From Neurospora tetraspora (lineage: Eukaryota > Ascomycota > Sordariomycetes > Sordariales > Sordariaceae), in assembly GCF_033439725.1 (NCBI RefSeq), contig NW_026944384.1:1612001-1676000 (forward strand): a DNA stretch of 64,000 bases, read 5' to 3'. A program made the position numbers and the translations under genes. This document shows, piece by piece, positions 32,543 through 44,223 of this stretch (position 1 is the first letter of the stretch; every line of letters starts with the position of its first letter). Below the pieces are notes generated by a model. The model was not told where the DNA came from, made no database searches, and saw only the letters and a list, made by a program, of their open reading frames with translations.

Positions 32543-34402
32543 TTTGAAGATGGGTTGGGTTGGGTTGGGTTGGGTCAACGTTGAGATGTTGATAGAAGAT
32601 ATTGGCCAATCCCAGGAGGAAAGATGAAGAACGAGGCTGGTTATATGTCTGATGATGGATGACAAGAGCTGAAGAGGCAAGACAAGCAGGAAGGAGTGTA
32701 TGTGTTATCTGATGGTCGTGTTGTGTCCGTGTTGTATCCGGTCTTACATCAACTAGTCCCAACTGTTGCTCAACTAGGAAGGTGAGCATTGTCAGACAGA
32801 CTCGTAAGTCCAGATTCGTAAGTATGAGTCGGGACTGACGAAGCTTGGTGGTAGAGAAGAAACAAGAAGTTCTTGGCTCCTCCTCCTCCTTTTATATCAG
32901 GAAAATTGAACGGCTTAATCCTCGTTGACTTGGTGAGTGAGTCAGCAACGCCATCTTCAGTCACCCTTCCCCTCCTCCTCCTCCATCTCCGAGGCAATCC
33001 TCCATGGTGGTGGCTAGCTATCCCACCGCAGCAAATTGGGTAGGAGTCACAATCCCCGTCAGAAGTTGGTACTGATCGCTGACCGATCTTCGTCAAGTTG
33101 GCAGCGAATTGGTCTAAGTGGTACGGAACATGCAGTAAAAAACCGATGCCGTGGTGGTGGGTGCGGCTGTACGTACTATGCTACAGTACCCTGTAGACCT
33201 AGGTGCGGTAGGGGGGGGGGCTCGGAAAGTTTGAAAAGTTTACCTAGTATTGTTTTATGGTGGAGGTGATGGAGAACAATAGCTACACCAACCGTGATTG
33301 AGTAAAACTAGGGTTGTATGTAACTGAACCGAGGAATTGGGTGATGCTTCCCTTTGTTCGTTGATGAGGGGGTGGCTGCCCGTGTGGCTTGCGTGGTGAG
33401 TTCGAGATAGCTTGAGCTACCTACTATGGGGATCTCCGTTGAAAGCATGTGATAGCGAGAACAATGGGTGCAACTAGCGAAGATAGGCAATTGTATCAAT
33501 CACCATAAGGCTTGACTAAGACGATTTGGAAATTCCCCTGCTGCGCAACTCCCAGAAGAAGGAAAACAACAACTGAAGAGTCATCGCCTTCTGGAAAGCC
33601 ATCCTCCCTGTAAATAACTGCCTATGACTGTTATAAACGTTCCATCATTCCATTTCAGGTAGGTAGTATTGCATCTCGCACTACTCGATTTAGAGGGCTG
33701 CCGCTGTAATTGACCACTAACGATGACTTCCGTGAACTGTGAAGACCATTCACTTAGTAGCTTGTTGTTACATACGCCGGCGGCGAGCCGCTTCCAGATC
33801 GGCCACTGCCGTCACACTTCCATTCGGCGTCCGGAGTCTAGCCCGCTTATGGAACGCCGGTCCGGTACCATCGATCGGGCGTCCGTACGAGCGTGTTAGT
33901 CATTGTTGTGTCAACCAGCCCGGTACGTATTGGCTGGCCGAATGTTGAAAGCTCAGCTTGACTCCCAATCGGAGGAAGCTCCGAAACCTTACAGCTCAAT
34001 GGCGAGAAGCTGCCGGTTGCGGTAATGAGCTCTTGGTTGCGGTACTTGGATTTTTGAGTTGCCTAGGCACGATGTTCGTTGCCATTGTGCGTTGTACCGG
34101 AGGGAACTCCGATCATTCTTAAGCCGCCACCAGGTTAGCTAGCATTGTGAGTAGGGTGCAACAAACGATTCATTGGTATCATATAATAAGAACAGTCCCG
34201 GCCGTCCATCCATCCACCCATCCTTCCCTCTTAAGTCGCTCCCTTTCTCCAGCCGAGGCAAGCGTGGACAGCAGGCCCGGAAAAATGACCAACCCAAAAG
34301 ATACACATGTAGAGAGACTAATTGCATCTGTAAAAGATAAAGAATGTACAGAAATCGTAGAAAAGTACAGCCGCTAAAGACGGAACCGGGATCATCATCG
34401 AA
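32543..34402. other. Intergenic, no gene seen
   Basis: 1.9 kb upstream of the GNAT gene and downstream of the kinesin gene. Short frames of 60-110 codons occur but have no recognisable content. A G-run of nine lies near 33,212. Confidence 0.45.
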
Positions 34403-37400
34403 TCAAGACTCGCTCGAGCGATCCTTGATGGTCTTCTTCGTAGACTTCGCCGTTCCGATATGGGTATTATGCACCTGCAGTATCACCATCACGTTAGCAT
34501 CATGTCCTACCACACCACTGTGCCACACATCTCCCCAGGGACGGGCCGCAATGACTCACCTTGGTAGCAAACCTCAAGCTGGTAATCGTCTCCTTCAGGT
34601 GCGCCTCCAGCGGGCTCACCATAACGAACATCAACGTCTTCGAGTTTCCTCCCAGCGAATACTGCAGCAGATGCGTCAACTTGGAGTTCCTGTACGGCAC
34701 GTGTGACGACCCTCTTCCCAGCGCCTCGATAACATCCCCCAAGCACGCCAAACTCTTGTTGATGTTCTGCGTCTCCTTCATCCGCTCTCCTTCGGCCTGC
34801 GAATGCTTCAGCCGCTCAGAACCTGCCAGATCGACTAGGTTCAAAGTGCCTTCGCATCGCTCGTTCGTGACCGAGTTCTCGCCCACAAGCTTGAGGATGA
34901 AGACAGAGTGGGAGCGCGAAGACCGCTCGTTGGCCTTGGTGGCCGCCACGCTGCGGTTGTTCTGCGCCTGCTTCAGCATCATCTCCACCTTGTCGGCCGA
35001 GTCGAGGGCGACGGTCTTGCAGTTGAGTACCGTTGTCTGCTTGCGAACGTCGTCGTGGCGGATCTCGAGTTTCTTCTTGCTGTTATTGCTGCCGTCGAGC
35101 AGATCGTGCAGCTCTTCGTTGTATACCTCAACGAAACTGCCCTCCATGGTGTACGTCCACGATTTCTCCCTAAGTTTCGTTATGGTATCGTAAATCATGT
35201 GGGTGGCTCGCGGGATCATGCCATCTGGAGACGACATGGTGTACGTCTTGCCGGAACCGGTTTGGCCGTAGCAGAAGATACACACGTTGTAGCCGTCCAA
35301 CGCACTCTGTACCAGCTGGGAGATCTCGTCGAAGATTTCTTCGTTGTGTACTGCCGGGGCAAAGACACGGTCGAATTCGAAGGGGAGCACCTTGCGGTTG
35401 ATGTTTCCAAAGCTACTCTTTTCCTCGAGCCCGGTCACTTCGATCTGTGCGGACGACGTTTTCGCGTCGGGGAACATAATCTTGGCCTCGTTGCCTTCGG
35501 TTTTGCTGAGTGCAGGGCGGACTCTGCACATGACCCGGATGTTGCCTTTTAGCTCCTGGTACTTATTGAACAGTATCCGCCTCTCGGTCTCCTCCTTGAT
35601 GAGCTTTTGTTTGGCGTTTTCCGCGATTTCCAGGGCCTCCCGGAGCCGTGCCTCCATCTGCGCAAACGAATCCGACTGTTGCTTGCTATCGGATTCAAGG
35701 AAGTCAATCTGCGCCCTGAGTCCTTGGTTCCGGGCCTCCAGTTTCCCATTGGTTGTCGCCATCTCGCTGATCTGTTCCTGCAACGCCCTTTTGCTCCTCT
35801 GTTCCTGGCTGAGTTCTGACCGCAGATCGTCCAATTGAGACTGTAGTTGCCGTAGCTCTCGTTCTCTTTCTAGGAGGGTTTTGTTGATGTCTTGCTGTTC
35901 CGCCCCAAGCTTCTGTTGCAGATCTTGGACCTCCTTTGCCGCCTTTGCCTTTTCCCCCTCCAAATCTGCCCGACATTGCCTCTCGAAAGCGTCCTTTTCC
36001 TCGCGGTTGATTCGTTGCAGTCGTTCGCTTTCGTCTCTCAACTTTCTCTGTAGTTCTTTGACTTCATGTTCGTGCTCTCTTGACTTGTTCTGAAGTTGAT
36101 ATTCATGGTCCATCTTCTGTCTTTCGAGTGTGAGGGTCAGTTGTTGGAACTGCTGTCGCAAGGCATCCATCTCCTTCTGTAAGAGTTCGTTCCTCTCGTT
36201 CAGTTTTTGTCGCTCCAGTTCAAGCGTGTCCACTAGTGGGTGTTAGCCAGTCCTGTCATGTTAGGATACTCGCTGCCACGTACCTTGACTCTTTGCCATC
36301 TGAACGGCCGTTTCCATAGCCTTCTTGTCTTGCAAAGAGATGTTGAAAGCCTCCTTCATCACCTTCCATTCCGCGTCAACTTCGTTGAGCCGCTCGTCGA
36401 CGTCTATGCCTGTGAATGCGGTGTTATTAGAGTCCTTGGTGAGAAAAGAAAGCTTGACAGGTGAAACGGATTTTCGGGTCGAGGCAGTTTTATGAGCGGA
36501 GACGACGGCAGAGTTGAGAATGACGTCGAACCGCTCCATAGCCGCACGGGGGTCTTCCATTCTCGACTTGGCTTTGGGGGTCTCCGGGTACGCCGCTGTT
36601 GACTGTCGGAGAGAGGACTTGCGTCGTGCAGGTTCGGCTCCTTCGGTCCCTCGTCTGCGTTTAACAGGCTCCGCCTTGGCATCCGACTAAGACGCCGTGG
36701 AGGCGGGCTGCGAAGTCTTTCGAGGCGTCACTTGACTCCCGCTGGGGGTGTTTTCCTTCTCATCACATATTGACAAGTCCTGCATGCGCCTGCTCAGACC
36801 CGAGATGGTCCTTCCCTTCTCTTTCTCTGTGCCCGACGTTGAAGATCGAGGCGAGGGAGATGGTCTTGTCTTCTTGGGCTTGGCTTTGGGTCCGGGGATG
36901 GGTATAGAAGATGGAAATTCCGTACCATTGGGCGGCTGGGTAGGCGCTGGCTGATTAGGCGCTACACTAACGTCTCTCGAAGGTCCATGGCTGCTCATCG
37001 ATGTCGCTGGTCGTGGCTTGGAGATGGATCGTTGTCGATTTGATGTGGACTGACTGAAGCTGGGTTGTCGCAATCCTGTCACAGGTGGTCGGCTCGAAGG
37101 ACCTAGGCTCTTTGCGAAGTTGGACGGGTTTGTCGAGGAATAGGTTGGCCGATGACCGGTCGCCGAGCTTGCGCGCGGGAGCGCTGTTGTCGTCGTCTTG
37201 TTCGCATTCCGGGCCTATAGAAACGTTAAGTTAGAACCGGCCTGGGCCATATCGATGCGCTTGACTGATCCCAAAGTGGCCATCTCTCGAAAAGCATAGG
37301 GGCTGTATGTCACGCGGCAGTATTGGATTTGTGTTATGGTAGGTAACCGGGTTTGTCGCGATGATTCAGTTCGACGAGAGTAAACATGATTCGGATGTAT

Positions 37401-37984
37401 CGTGCTGATGGACGGATGGCAAGACCTACATTAGCTAACTGGACGATTGATGCGCCGGATACAGTGCCCGTGAGAAAGGCACTGGTGGGCGTCGGGGCTG
37501 GTAACTGTGACTTGGGCTGGATAGGCTCGCCAGCCCTCTCGGCAAGGGTTTTTCGTTTCGGATCAGGCGGGGCGACTGAAGAACATCGCGTGTCAGCCAT
37601 CAAGGCCATCGACAATGGCATGGACAAAGCCATGATGTATGTGGTGGTGTTTGATCTGGCTTATGGAACAAGAAGAAGCAGGTGGAGGGGATGTCTTACC
37701 ACCGCTGTCGTGTGCGGCGCGCTTTGTGGGTATGGACGACATTTGCGCTCGCGCGTTGCTCTGGGAGTCGGAGATCTCTTTGAGGCCGGTGGAAGCAGTC
37801 GCGAGGGCCGTGGCGGCGTAGGTGGTTGGAAGTCGCAACTTGGTCGAGGCTGGGTTAAGGGCGTTCTACAATTTTCGATATCAGCAGGCCGCTTCTCCAT
37901 CTTATCGCACTGCAGTGCTTGTAAGGGGGTTAAACAATCAAGACAGAGTGTTTTACAACGTACCCTGTTCTCGGAGCTCTCCAT
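34403..37984 (-). CDS. Kinesin-14 (C-terminal, minus-end motor; KlpA/Kar3 type)
   Basis: Minus-end-directed microtubule motor of spindle and nuclear movement. Six exons splice in frame: 37984-37964, 37865-37700, 37575-37430, 37214-36284, 36232-34560 and 34474-34403. The tail begins MESSENRNALNPASTKLRLP and is basic and Ser/Pro-rich. A long coiled coil (36,200-35,560) follows, then the kinesin-14 neck GNIRVMCRVRP and motor: P-loop CYGQTGSGKTYTM, switch I NERSSRSHSVF, switch II LVDLAGSER. It ends RFATKVHNTHIGTAKSTKK. Oddity: exon 4 has an in-frame TAG at 36687-36689 after QPASTAS, with good coding sense on both sides (next SDAKAEPVKRRR). No canonical intron removes it. If real, only the part from Met at 36559 (motor and coil, without the N-terminal tail) could be made by ordinary initiation. 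Confidence 0.88.
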
Positions 37985-38900
37985 GGTGAGCGTGCGCATG
38001 CGAGGGATGATGTTGTTCACCAGCACACACGAGCCGAGCAGCAACGCCCCAGATGTCGAGGACAGTGATGGCGCCGTTGTGAAAGCCGTTGTGCTCTTCG
38101 GTCATGCACTTTCAGTGACGGCGTGCCCGGGGCTCCAGAGCGTCGATTGGCGTACAAGCGGTCGAGTGGGACTTGCAAGTTGGGCCCAGTCCTGGCCCTG
38201 CATCGGTTTGTTTACTTCACCACAGCAACCGTTTCTCTCCAGCGCTGTGGCCAATCGTTCGACCTCGAGCAAGCGGGCGGGCGGGGCTCACAGTGTGCAG
38301 GGGCCACCTTAGACCATGGGAGGGTACGTACCGTTTGTACCTTGCGCTAGACCATTCTTTGCAGCGCCAAGACATGCGCTCTCCTTTCGGTCTTCATTGT
38401 CCCGACCTTCCAATGTTCCATGTTGAACTTGACAACTTCCACGTCCCTTGAAGAGAGCATGATGATATATGAACTTTACTCTCACTCAACATTTCCCAGG
38501 CATTGGTTCGTAATCTTCATTCACAAACACGACACGGTATCTTCTGGGATGAAACGCCAAATCTTCGATGTTGTCCTATGGTAAAGAAAGAAAAGATACA
38601 AAACTTGACGACGGCATCGAGCTCGCTCTACGTTTACGCATCTGACATCACCGAAATTAATTATGTAGAGATTTATTCGTTTATCTTCACACCTTCTCTA
38701 TCATATTTTTCTTATGTATTCCTTCTGGATCCACTTCATATTGGAATGAGCTTGGTTTTATCACATCGATATCTTTATCTGTTCAGATTTCCCACTTCAA
38801 CCTTACCCCCTGCGGCATCTCGCTCACCAGCATCCCAAAGCATCACCTCCCCCTTTGCCCCCCAATTGGTTTATCAACATACCCAAGGGGAACAATAAGC
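37985..38900. other. Intergenic, no gene seen
   Basis: 5' flank of the kinesin gene. The plus-strand frame crossing 37,386-38,312 is antisense to the kinesin 5' exons and not supported as a gene. Confidence 0.45.
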
Positions 38901-39019
38901 ACATACGACCATACCCACTGGAAAACTCGGGATCCCGTCCGCTCTCCCATAGATAAGCCAGTGAGGGCCAGACTAGTAGTTGGGTCGGTGACGACCAGCG
39001 AATCCCTGGTGTTGTATGT
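38901..39019 (+). rRNA. 5S ribosomal RNA
   Basis: Full 119-nt copy with the same sequence as at 14183 by eye. A T-rich terminator (gttttttcc) follows at 39,020. A dispersed single 5S gene. Confidence 0.95.
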
Positions 39020-39625
39020 GTTTTTTCCTCGTTTCAACTCTTTTTTCTCTTTTTGTGCTGTGCTACACCGAAGCAGTTGAAGTTGTCGTTCTCGGGGTTG
39101 GAGCTCTTCTTTTTTGATTTGTTTCGCAGAGATTGTTTTCAACACCCAAATATCGTAGATAATATTGCAATCATGTCCAGTCATTCTAGCTAGCGATGAT
39201 CAGGTCAACAGGGTGATATTTTGGCAGGGTGACTAACAACGCACAGACCACCTCTTCACATGTCCGCAAGTCGGAGTCGCAAGGGTCCAAAAAGTCGCTG
39301 ATAACAGCTTGACCCCCCTGACGTCGTTGTTGCCAGATTCCAAACTCAAAAGCTCTGGATCTCCTTCCAGTCCAACCAACTTGAAACCGCAGCCGGCCTC
39401 ACCTTTCCCGCCATCGCGCAAGCGGCGCGACTCCTTCTTCTTCGATCTACAAACACCGGCCACTTTCGCGTTCCAAAAGCGCTCGATCGACAACAATCAG
39501 CTCTCGCGAATTGCCTGTCCAGCTTTCGTCGCGACACCATCCGCGGCCATCCATTTATTACCGATCGCAAACCTATACACTTACATCCCGACCTCACAGC
39601 GACATACCCACGAACAACAATAAAA
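39020..39625. promoter_or_regulatory. Upstream region of the acyltransferase gene
   Basis: 606 bp between the 5S gene and the acyltransferase ATG. A 104-codon plus frame (39,309-39,623) is not convincing as a separate gene. The A-rich sequence just before the ATG (caataaaaATG) gives a good fungal start context. Confidence 0.4.
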
Positions 39626-40703
39626 ATGGAGAAATTCTCCCAATTCCGCGACCGCGGTAAGCCTCCCCCCCTTCTCCATCCCTCCCTCCCCCTCTCCCAT
39701 CTCCAGCCTCCCACTAACCACTCTCCCCTCAACAGGCTCCGGCATCTCCCCCTTCATGCCCTCCCCGGCGCCCGAATCCTCCCTTCCCTCCCGACTATTT
39801 GGTCCCCTAATCTTCCTGCTCCGCCTCCCCTTCTTCCTCCTCTACACCACCACCTACTTCCTCCTCCTCCCACTCCTACCTTCTCCCCTCCGCAAGCTTC
39901 TGCTATGGGGCATCTTCGCCCTCACGGGAACCTGGTGGTCCGACCTGCAACTCGACGGCGTCAAGCGCGGCTCGCTTTCTCAACAACCCCCCACTCGCAT
40001 CCCGCGCGCGGGCACGGTGATCGCGGCGAACTTTACGAGTCCGTTGGATGCGGTTTACTTGGCGGCGGTGTGGGATTGTGTTTTTGTGCAGAGTTTCCCC
40101 GGCTCCCGGCTCGTGCGGAAACTTTCGCTCTGGCAGGCTGTAACCCTCGCGCTCAGCCCGCGCCAGTTGTTGGGTGGACCCGGACAAAACGAAAAGTTGA
40201 CGACGATTGCCAAGTTGCTGAAGGAATACCCGACTAGAGCGATTGCCGTGTTTCCCGAGTGCGCGACTACGAATGGAAAGGGTATCTTGCCGCTGAGCCC
40301 TTCGCTGCTTACCGTTCCGAGCTCGACGCAGATTTTCCCCTTGAGCTTGCGGTATACACCTGTGGACGACACCACGCCGGTTCCTGGGGGAGTGAAGGTG
40401 TGGTGGGGGTTCCTGTGGAAGTTGCTGGCTAGGCCGACGCATTGTATTAGGATTCGCATTGGCGAGGGGGTGGTGAATACGGTGGGGGCTAGCAATGGTG
40501 TTTCGCATGGTGAAAGTTCGGGGGTTGACGGCGTCCGTGGAAGACAGGGAGAGGATGGGGATGGAGAGTTGACGGCGGAGGAGCAGAGGGTTTTGGATAA
40601 AGTGGCGGAGACGTTGGCGAGGTTGGGTAGGGCGAAGAGGGTTGGGTTGACGGTGGAGGGTAAGAAGAATTTTGTGAAGGCTTGGGAGAAGAGGAGGAGG
40701 TAA
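39626..40703 (+). CDS. PlsC-type lysophospholipid acyltransferase (Loa1/Vps66-like)
   Basis: Two exons (39626-39656, 39736-40703) give 332 aa. A hydrophobic segment at residues about 26-60 (FLLRLPFFLLYTTTYFLLL) anchors it in the ER or lipid-droplet membrane. The PlsC core follows: AANFTSPLDAVYL in the block I position, FPECATTNGKGILPLSP in block III, and FPLSLRYT in block IV. It would transfer an acyl chain to a lysophospholipid. The block I histidine of the classic NHxxxxD is Phe here (NFTSPLD). To my memory this substitution is seen in the Loa1/Vps66 branch, so it need not mean inactivity. The C-terminus is rich in Arg/Lys. The Pro-rich low-complexity lead-in is coded by C-rich DNA. Confidence 0.82.
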
Positions 40704-41132
40704 TTCTAGATGGTGCGGGACAGGTGGATGGATTGATGTATAGACGTGTGACTTATGAGGACGGTTTACGAGATTAATGAGGATGCTATGGGTATAGTTC
40801 GGCATAGCATTGCGAGTAGGAGCTGTTATATTTCTACCGGGCATTGGAAAACCAAGCATTCATTACTTTACGTGACACTCCGAATCACTGTGATAATCAC
40901 CACTTTGCCGGTCTCGCCAGGAGGTTGGGAGGTGCTTTTGCAGAATCGAATGGGTCTACCTGTTCTAGTATCTTGGTTTCATGGTACGATACGCAACATC
41001 CCGTCATGATGTGGTGGGAAATTCTTCAATGAAGGAGAACCAAAGACACATGATAAGGAAGATCCGAAATTAAAATAAATGATTGAGGAAAAGACAAACG
41101 CGAAAAGAGGAAAAAAAAAAAGAAGAAAAAAA
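40704..41132. other. Intergenic, no gene seen
   Basis: 3' flank of the acyltransferase gene up to the split 5S gene. It ends in a long A-rich run (41,100-41,132), which on the minus strand is the T-run terminator of the 5S gene. Confidence 0.5.
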
Positions 41133-41791
41133 ACATACAACACCAGGGATTCGCTGGTCGTCACCGACCCAACTACTAGAATACTCGTCAGGACTAGAAT
41201 CGTCTTCCCCTTGCCGCCAGGCAAGGGTCAGCCAGGGCAATTAGCAAAAATCAGGGCGATTAGCAAAAGAATCTGGGGTTAGGGTTGTAGCAGCGGGAAA
41301 ATTGGCCTCCCACCACGTGCATACAAGCAATATGCACTAATCCAGTAGAACCACGTACATCTCGTACATATGCCAGAACGTCCAAAAACACAAAGTCACA
41401 TTGCAATTTGATTTGCACCACCAAAGTAAAAGATATGAAAAAGATAAAAGTATTATTAGATATAGAAAGAAAAGGCGCACAATCGCTCGTGATTACATTT
41501 TGGATGCATGGGTTCCGTGGTTGGGAATTAATGTGTGAATGGCTTTACCCTATTCAGCGATATGGAGTTATACCGCGCTACCTCCATTTGGTAGGAAATT
41601 TGCAGGCGGGTAATGTATACTAAAATTTTGCTAATCGCCCTGATTTTTGCTAATTGCGCTGCCTGACCCTTTCCTGGCGGAAAGGGTCAGAGTCGCTTCT
41701 AGACCTGACGAGTAGTCTGACCCTCACTGGCTTATCTATGGGAGAGCGGACGGGATCGATCCCGAGTTTTCCAGTGGGTATGGTAGTATGT
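41133..41791 (-). pseudogene. 5S rRNA gene split by a transposon
   Basis: The two halves of the 119-nt 5S sequence lie at 41791-41713 (5' part) and 41178-41133 (3' part) on the minus strand, with 534 bp between them. The 5' part also has an extra GATC, making cgggatcgatcccg where intact copies have cgggatcccg, plus one or two base changes. The break falls in the internal control region, so normal pol III transcription of 5S is unlikely. Confidence 0.92.
41179..41712. mobile_element. 534-bp TIR DNA transposon, non-autonomous (MITE-like)
   Basis: Insert inside the 5S gene. The ends form imperfect terminal inverted repeats of about 90 bp: left ...TACTCGTCAGGACTAGAA, right TTCTAGACCTGACGAGTA. 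Each carries a small internal hairpin (CCCTTGCCGCCAGGCAAGGG on the left, CCCTTTCCTGGCGGAAAGGG on the right) and the direct pair AATTAGCAAAAATCAGGG / GATTAGCAAAA. The target is TA (41177-41178 and 41713-41714), or TAG; TA fits the base count against intact 5S. The middle holds only a 71-codon frame (41408-41623) with no transposase features. TA duplication suggests a Tc1/mariner-pogo type helper. Confidence 0.82.
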
Positions 41792-42349
41792 GTTCATTGA
41801 AGGTCATCATGGTCGTTAAGTAGCAATGATTTGTACTGCTTCCACTTGGGACCATCCACAAAATCCTCAGAGCACCCGAACATGGGTCACAATGGTCGGC
41901 TGGTTGTCTGAGTCAATCATAACTGTCTCCTTAACAAAATAAGCAGACAGGCCTAAAAGCACTTGTTATAGACGAAGCCAACGGCTGGAGAGGAAAGCGG
42001 TATTAGAAAAAAGTGTCGTGAGGTGAGTCGAGTAGTATAGTGATAATCAGGAGACCACGCATGATTAGAGTAGGATCTCACACAGAACAACGTTCACCGG
42101 AGCACAGCAACGAACGGCTCATTCAAGCTTCAAATCCTTGTATTACCCAGGCCAACATTGCACGAAACGTCAATAAGCGCCTACCTCCCATTTTCCAGAA
42201 AAAAATCTTTTACCGTAAAGTAACACGAAGAAAAATGCCCGAATTTACAAAAATATGTACAGAAACTCCGGTATAATGATATCATAATCCCCTTTATATC
42301 CCTTTTTCATTCCCTTCCTCCTTTTGCTCACACCCTAGCATACTGCACC
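41792..42349. other. Intergenic, no gene seen
   Basis: Between the split 5S gene and the 3' end of the dehydratase gene. No gene is supported. Confidence 0.45.
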
Positions 42350-44223
42350 TTAAGCATCAGTGACGCAGCCGGAGCTGGCATCCTTGACGAGCTGGGCGTA
42401 CTTCCTGAGAGTACCACGCTTAGCTTTGGGCTCAGGAGCCTTCCACTCCTTGCGGCGCTTGGCGAGCTCCTCCTCGGGAACCTCAAGGTCAAGGACCTTC
42501 TTCTCGGCGTCGATGATGATGGTGTCGCCATCGCGGACGAGGCCGATGGGGCCACCCTCCATGGCCTCAGGCACAATGTGGCCGATGAGGAAGCCGTGAG
42601 AACCGCCGGAGAAGCGGCCGTCGGTGATGAGGGCAACGTCCTTGCCGAGACCGTAGCCCATGATGGCGGACGAAGGCTTGAGCATCTCGGGCATGCCGGG
42701 ACCGCCCTTGGGACCCTCGTAGCGGATGACGACGACGGTCTTCTCGCCCTTCTTGATCTCGCCGCGCTCGAGGGCCTCGATGAAGCCGTCCTCGTAGTCG
42801 AAGCAGCGGGCCTTGCCCTCGAAGCGGAGACCCTCCTTGCCGGTAATCTTGCCAACGGAACCGCCGGGGGCAAGGGAGCCGCGGAGGATCTGGATGTGGC
42901 CGGTCTCCTTGATGGGGTTGGACAGAGGGCGGATGATGGTCTGGTCGCTGGGGAAGTCGGGGAACTTCTCGACGTTCTCCTTCAAGGTCTTACCAGTCGA
43001 GGTGATGCCGGAGCCATCGATGATGCCCTCCTTGAGGAGAAACTTGAGAAGGGCGGGGGTACCGCCAATCTTGCTGAGGTCCTCCATGACCCACTTGCCG
43101 GAAGGCTTGAGGTCGGCAAGGAAGGGGGTGCGGTCGGAGACGGCCTGGAAGTCGTCGATGGTGAGCTTGATGCCAATGGAGTCGGCGATGGCGATCAAGT
43201 GGAGGACGGCGTTGGTGGAACCACCGAGAATGTTGACGACGATCATGGCGTTCTCGAAGGCCTGGCGGGTAAGGATATCGGTGGGGCGGATGTCCTCGCG
43301 GAGGAGGTTCTTGATGGCCTCACCGACGCTCAAGCACTCGTTCTTCTTCTCAGGAGACTCGGCGGGGAAGGAGGAGGAACCGGGAAGAGTCATGCCGAGG
43401 GTTTCGATGGCGGTGGCCATGGTGTTGGCAGTGTACATACCACCGCAGGCGCCACCACCAGGGCAGGCGTTGCGGATGATATCGAAGCGCTGCTTCTCGT
43501 CGATCTCGCCGGAGATGTACTGGCCGTAGGCCTGGAAGGCGGAGACGATATCGATGTTCTCGCCCTTCATGTTGCAGCCGGGCTTGATGGTACCACCGTA
43601 GACCATGATGGAGGGGCGGTTGACACGTCCCATGGCGATGAGGACACCGGGCATGTTCTTGTCGCAACCGGGGAGGGAGATGTTGGCGTCGTACCACTGG
43701 CCGTTCATGACGGTCTCGATGGAATCGGCAATGATCTCACGCGACTGCAAGCTGTAGCGCATACCGGTGGTACCCATGGAGATACCGTCCGAGACACCGA
43801 TGGTGTTGAAGCGCATGGGGACGAGGCCAGCCTTGGCGACGGACTCCTTGACGAGGCCGGAGAGGTCGAGAAGGTGCATGTTGCAAGGGTTGCCTTCATA
43901 CCAGACAGACGAGATACCGACCTGGGCCTTGTTCATGTCGTCCTCGTTGAGGCCGGTGGCGTAGAGCATGGCCTGGGAAGCACCCTGGGACTTGGGCTGG
44001 GTGATGTGGGCAGATACCTTGTTGAGCTGCTTCTCCTGGGCATTGTAGCGGCGGGGAGTGGTGGAGAGGGAGCGGCTGGAGGGGGGAAGAGCTTGGTCAG
44101 TATCGGTCTGAATAGCTTCACTTTTGCTTGGACATCAAGGTTGTCGGTCAAAACTCACAGGGAGAGACGGGCAGAAGCCAGAGCTCTGGGGGCCTGAGCC
44201 CGCAGAAGGGAGGGAGCGAGCAT
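42350..44223 (-). CDS. ilv3: Dihydroxy-acid dehydratase, mitochondrial (valine/isoleucine synthesis)
   Basis: Dehydrates 2,3-dihydroxy-3-methyl acids to the 2-keto acids of valine, isoleucine and leucine. Two exons (44223-44159, 44075-42350) give 596 aa. The N-terminus [20 protein letters not shown] is a mitochondrial presequence. The IlvD/Edd family is clear from [46 protein letters not shown] (cysteines for the Fe-S cluster), [13 protein letters not shown] and [13 protein letters not shown]. The cysteines of GNPCN, PGCDK and GGGACGG are all present. The yeast name is ILV3; in Neurospora I recall the enzyme gene as ilv-1. Coding DNA is very GC-rich with strong codon bias, as expected of a highly expressed gene, which also creates a long mirror frame on the other strand. 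Confidence 0.97.

Noticed and set aside
37386-38312. 308-codon plus-strand frame
   Set aside because: Antisense to the first exons and introns of the kinesin gene, which has strong support.
41408-41623. 71-codon frame inside the TIR transposon
   Set aside because: Too short and without DDE/D or HTH features; not called as a transposase.
42578-44197. 539-codon open frame antisense to the dehydratase gene
   Set aside because: It mirrors the GC-rich, strongly biased codons of the real gene, giving Gly/Asp/Val/Leu-rich text without domains. An artefact of codon bias.
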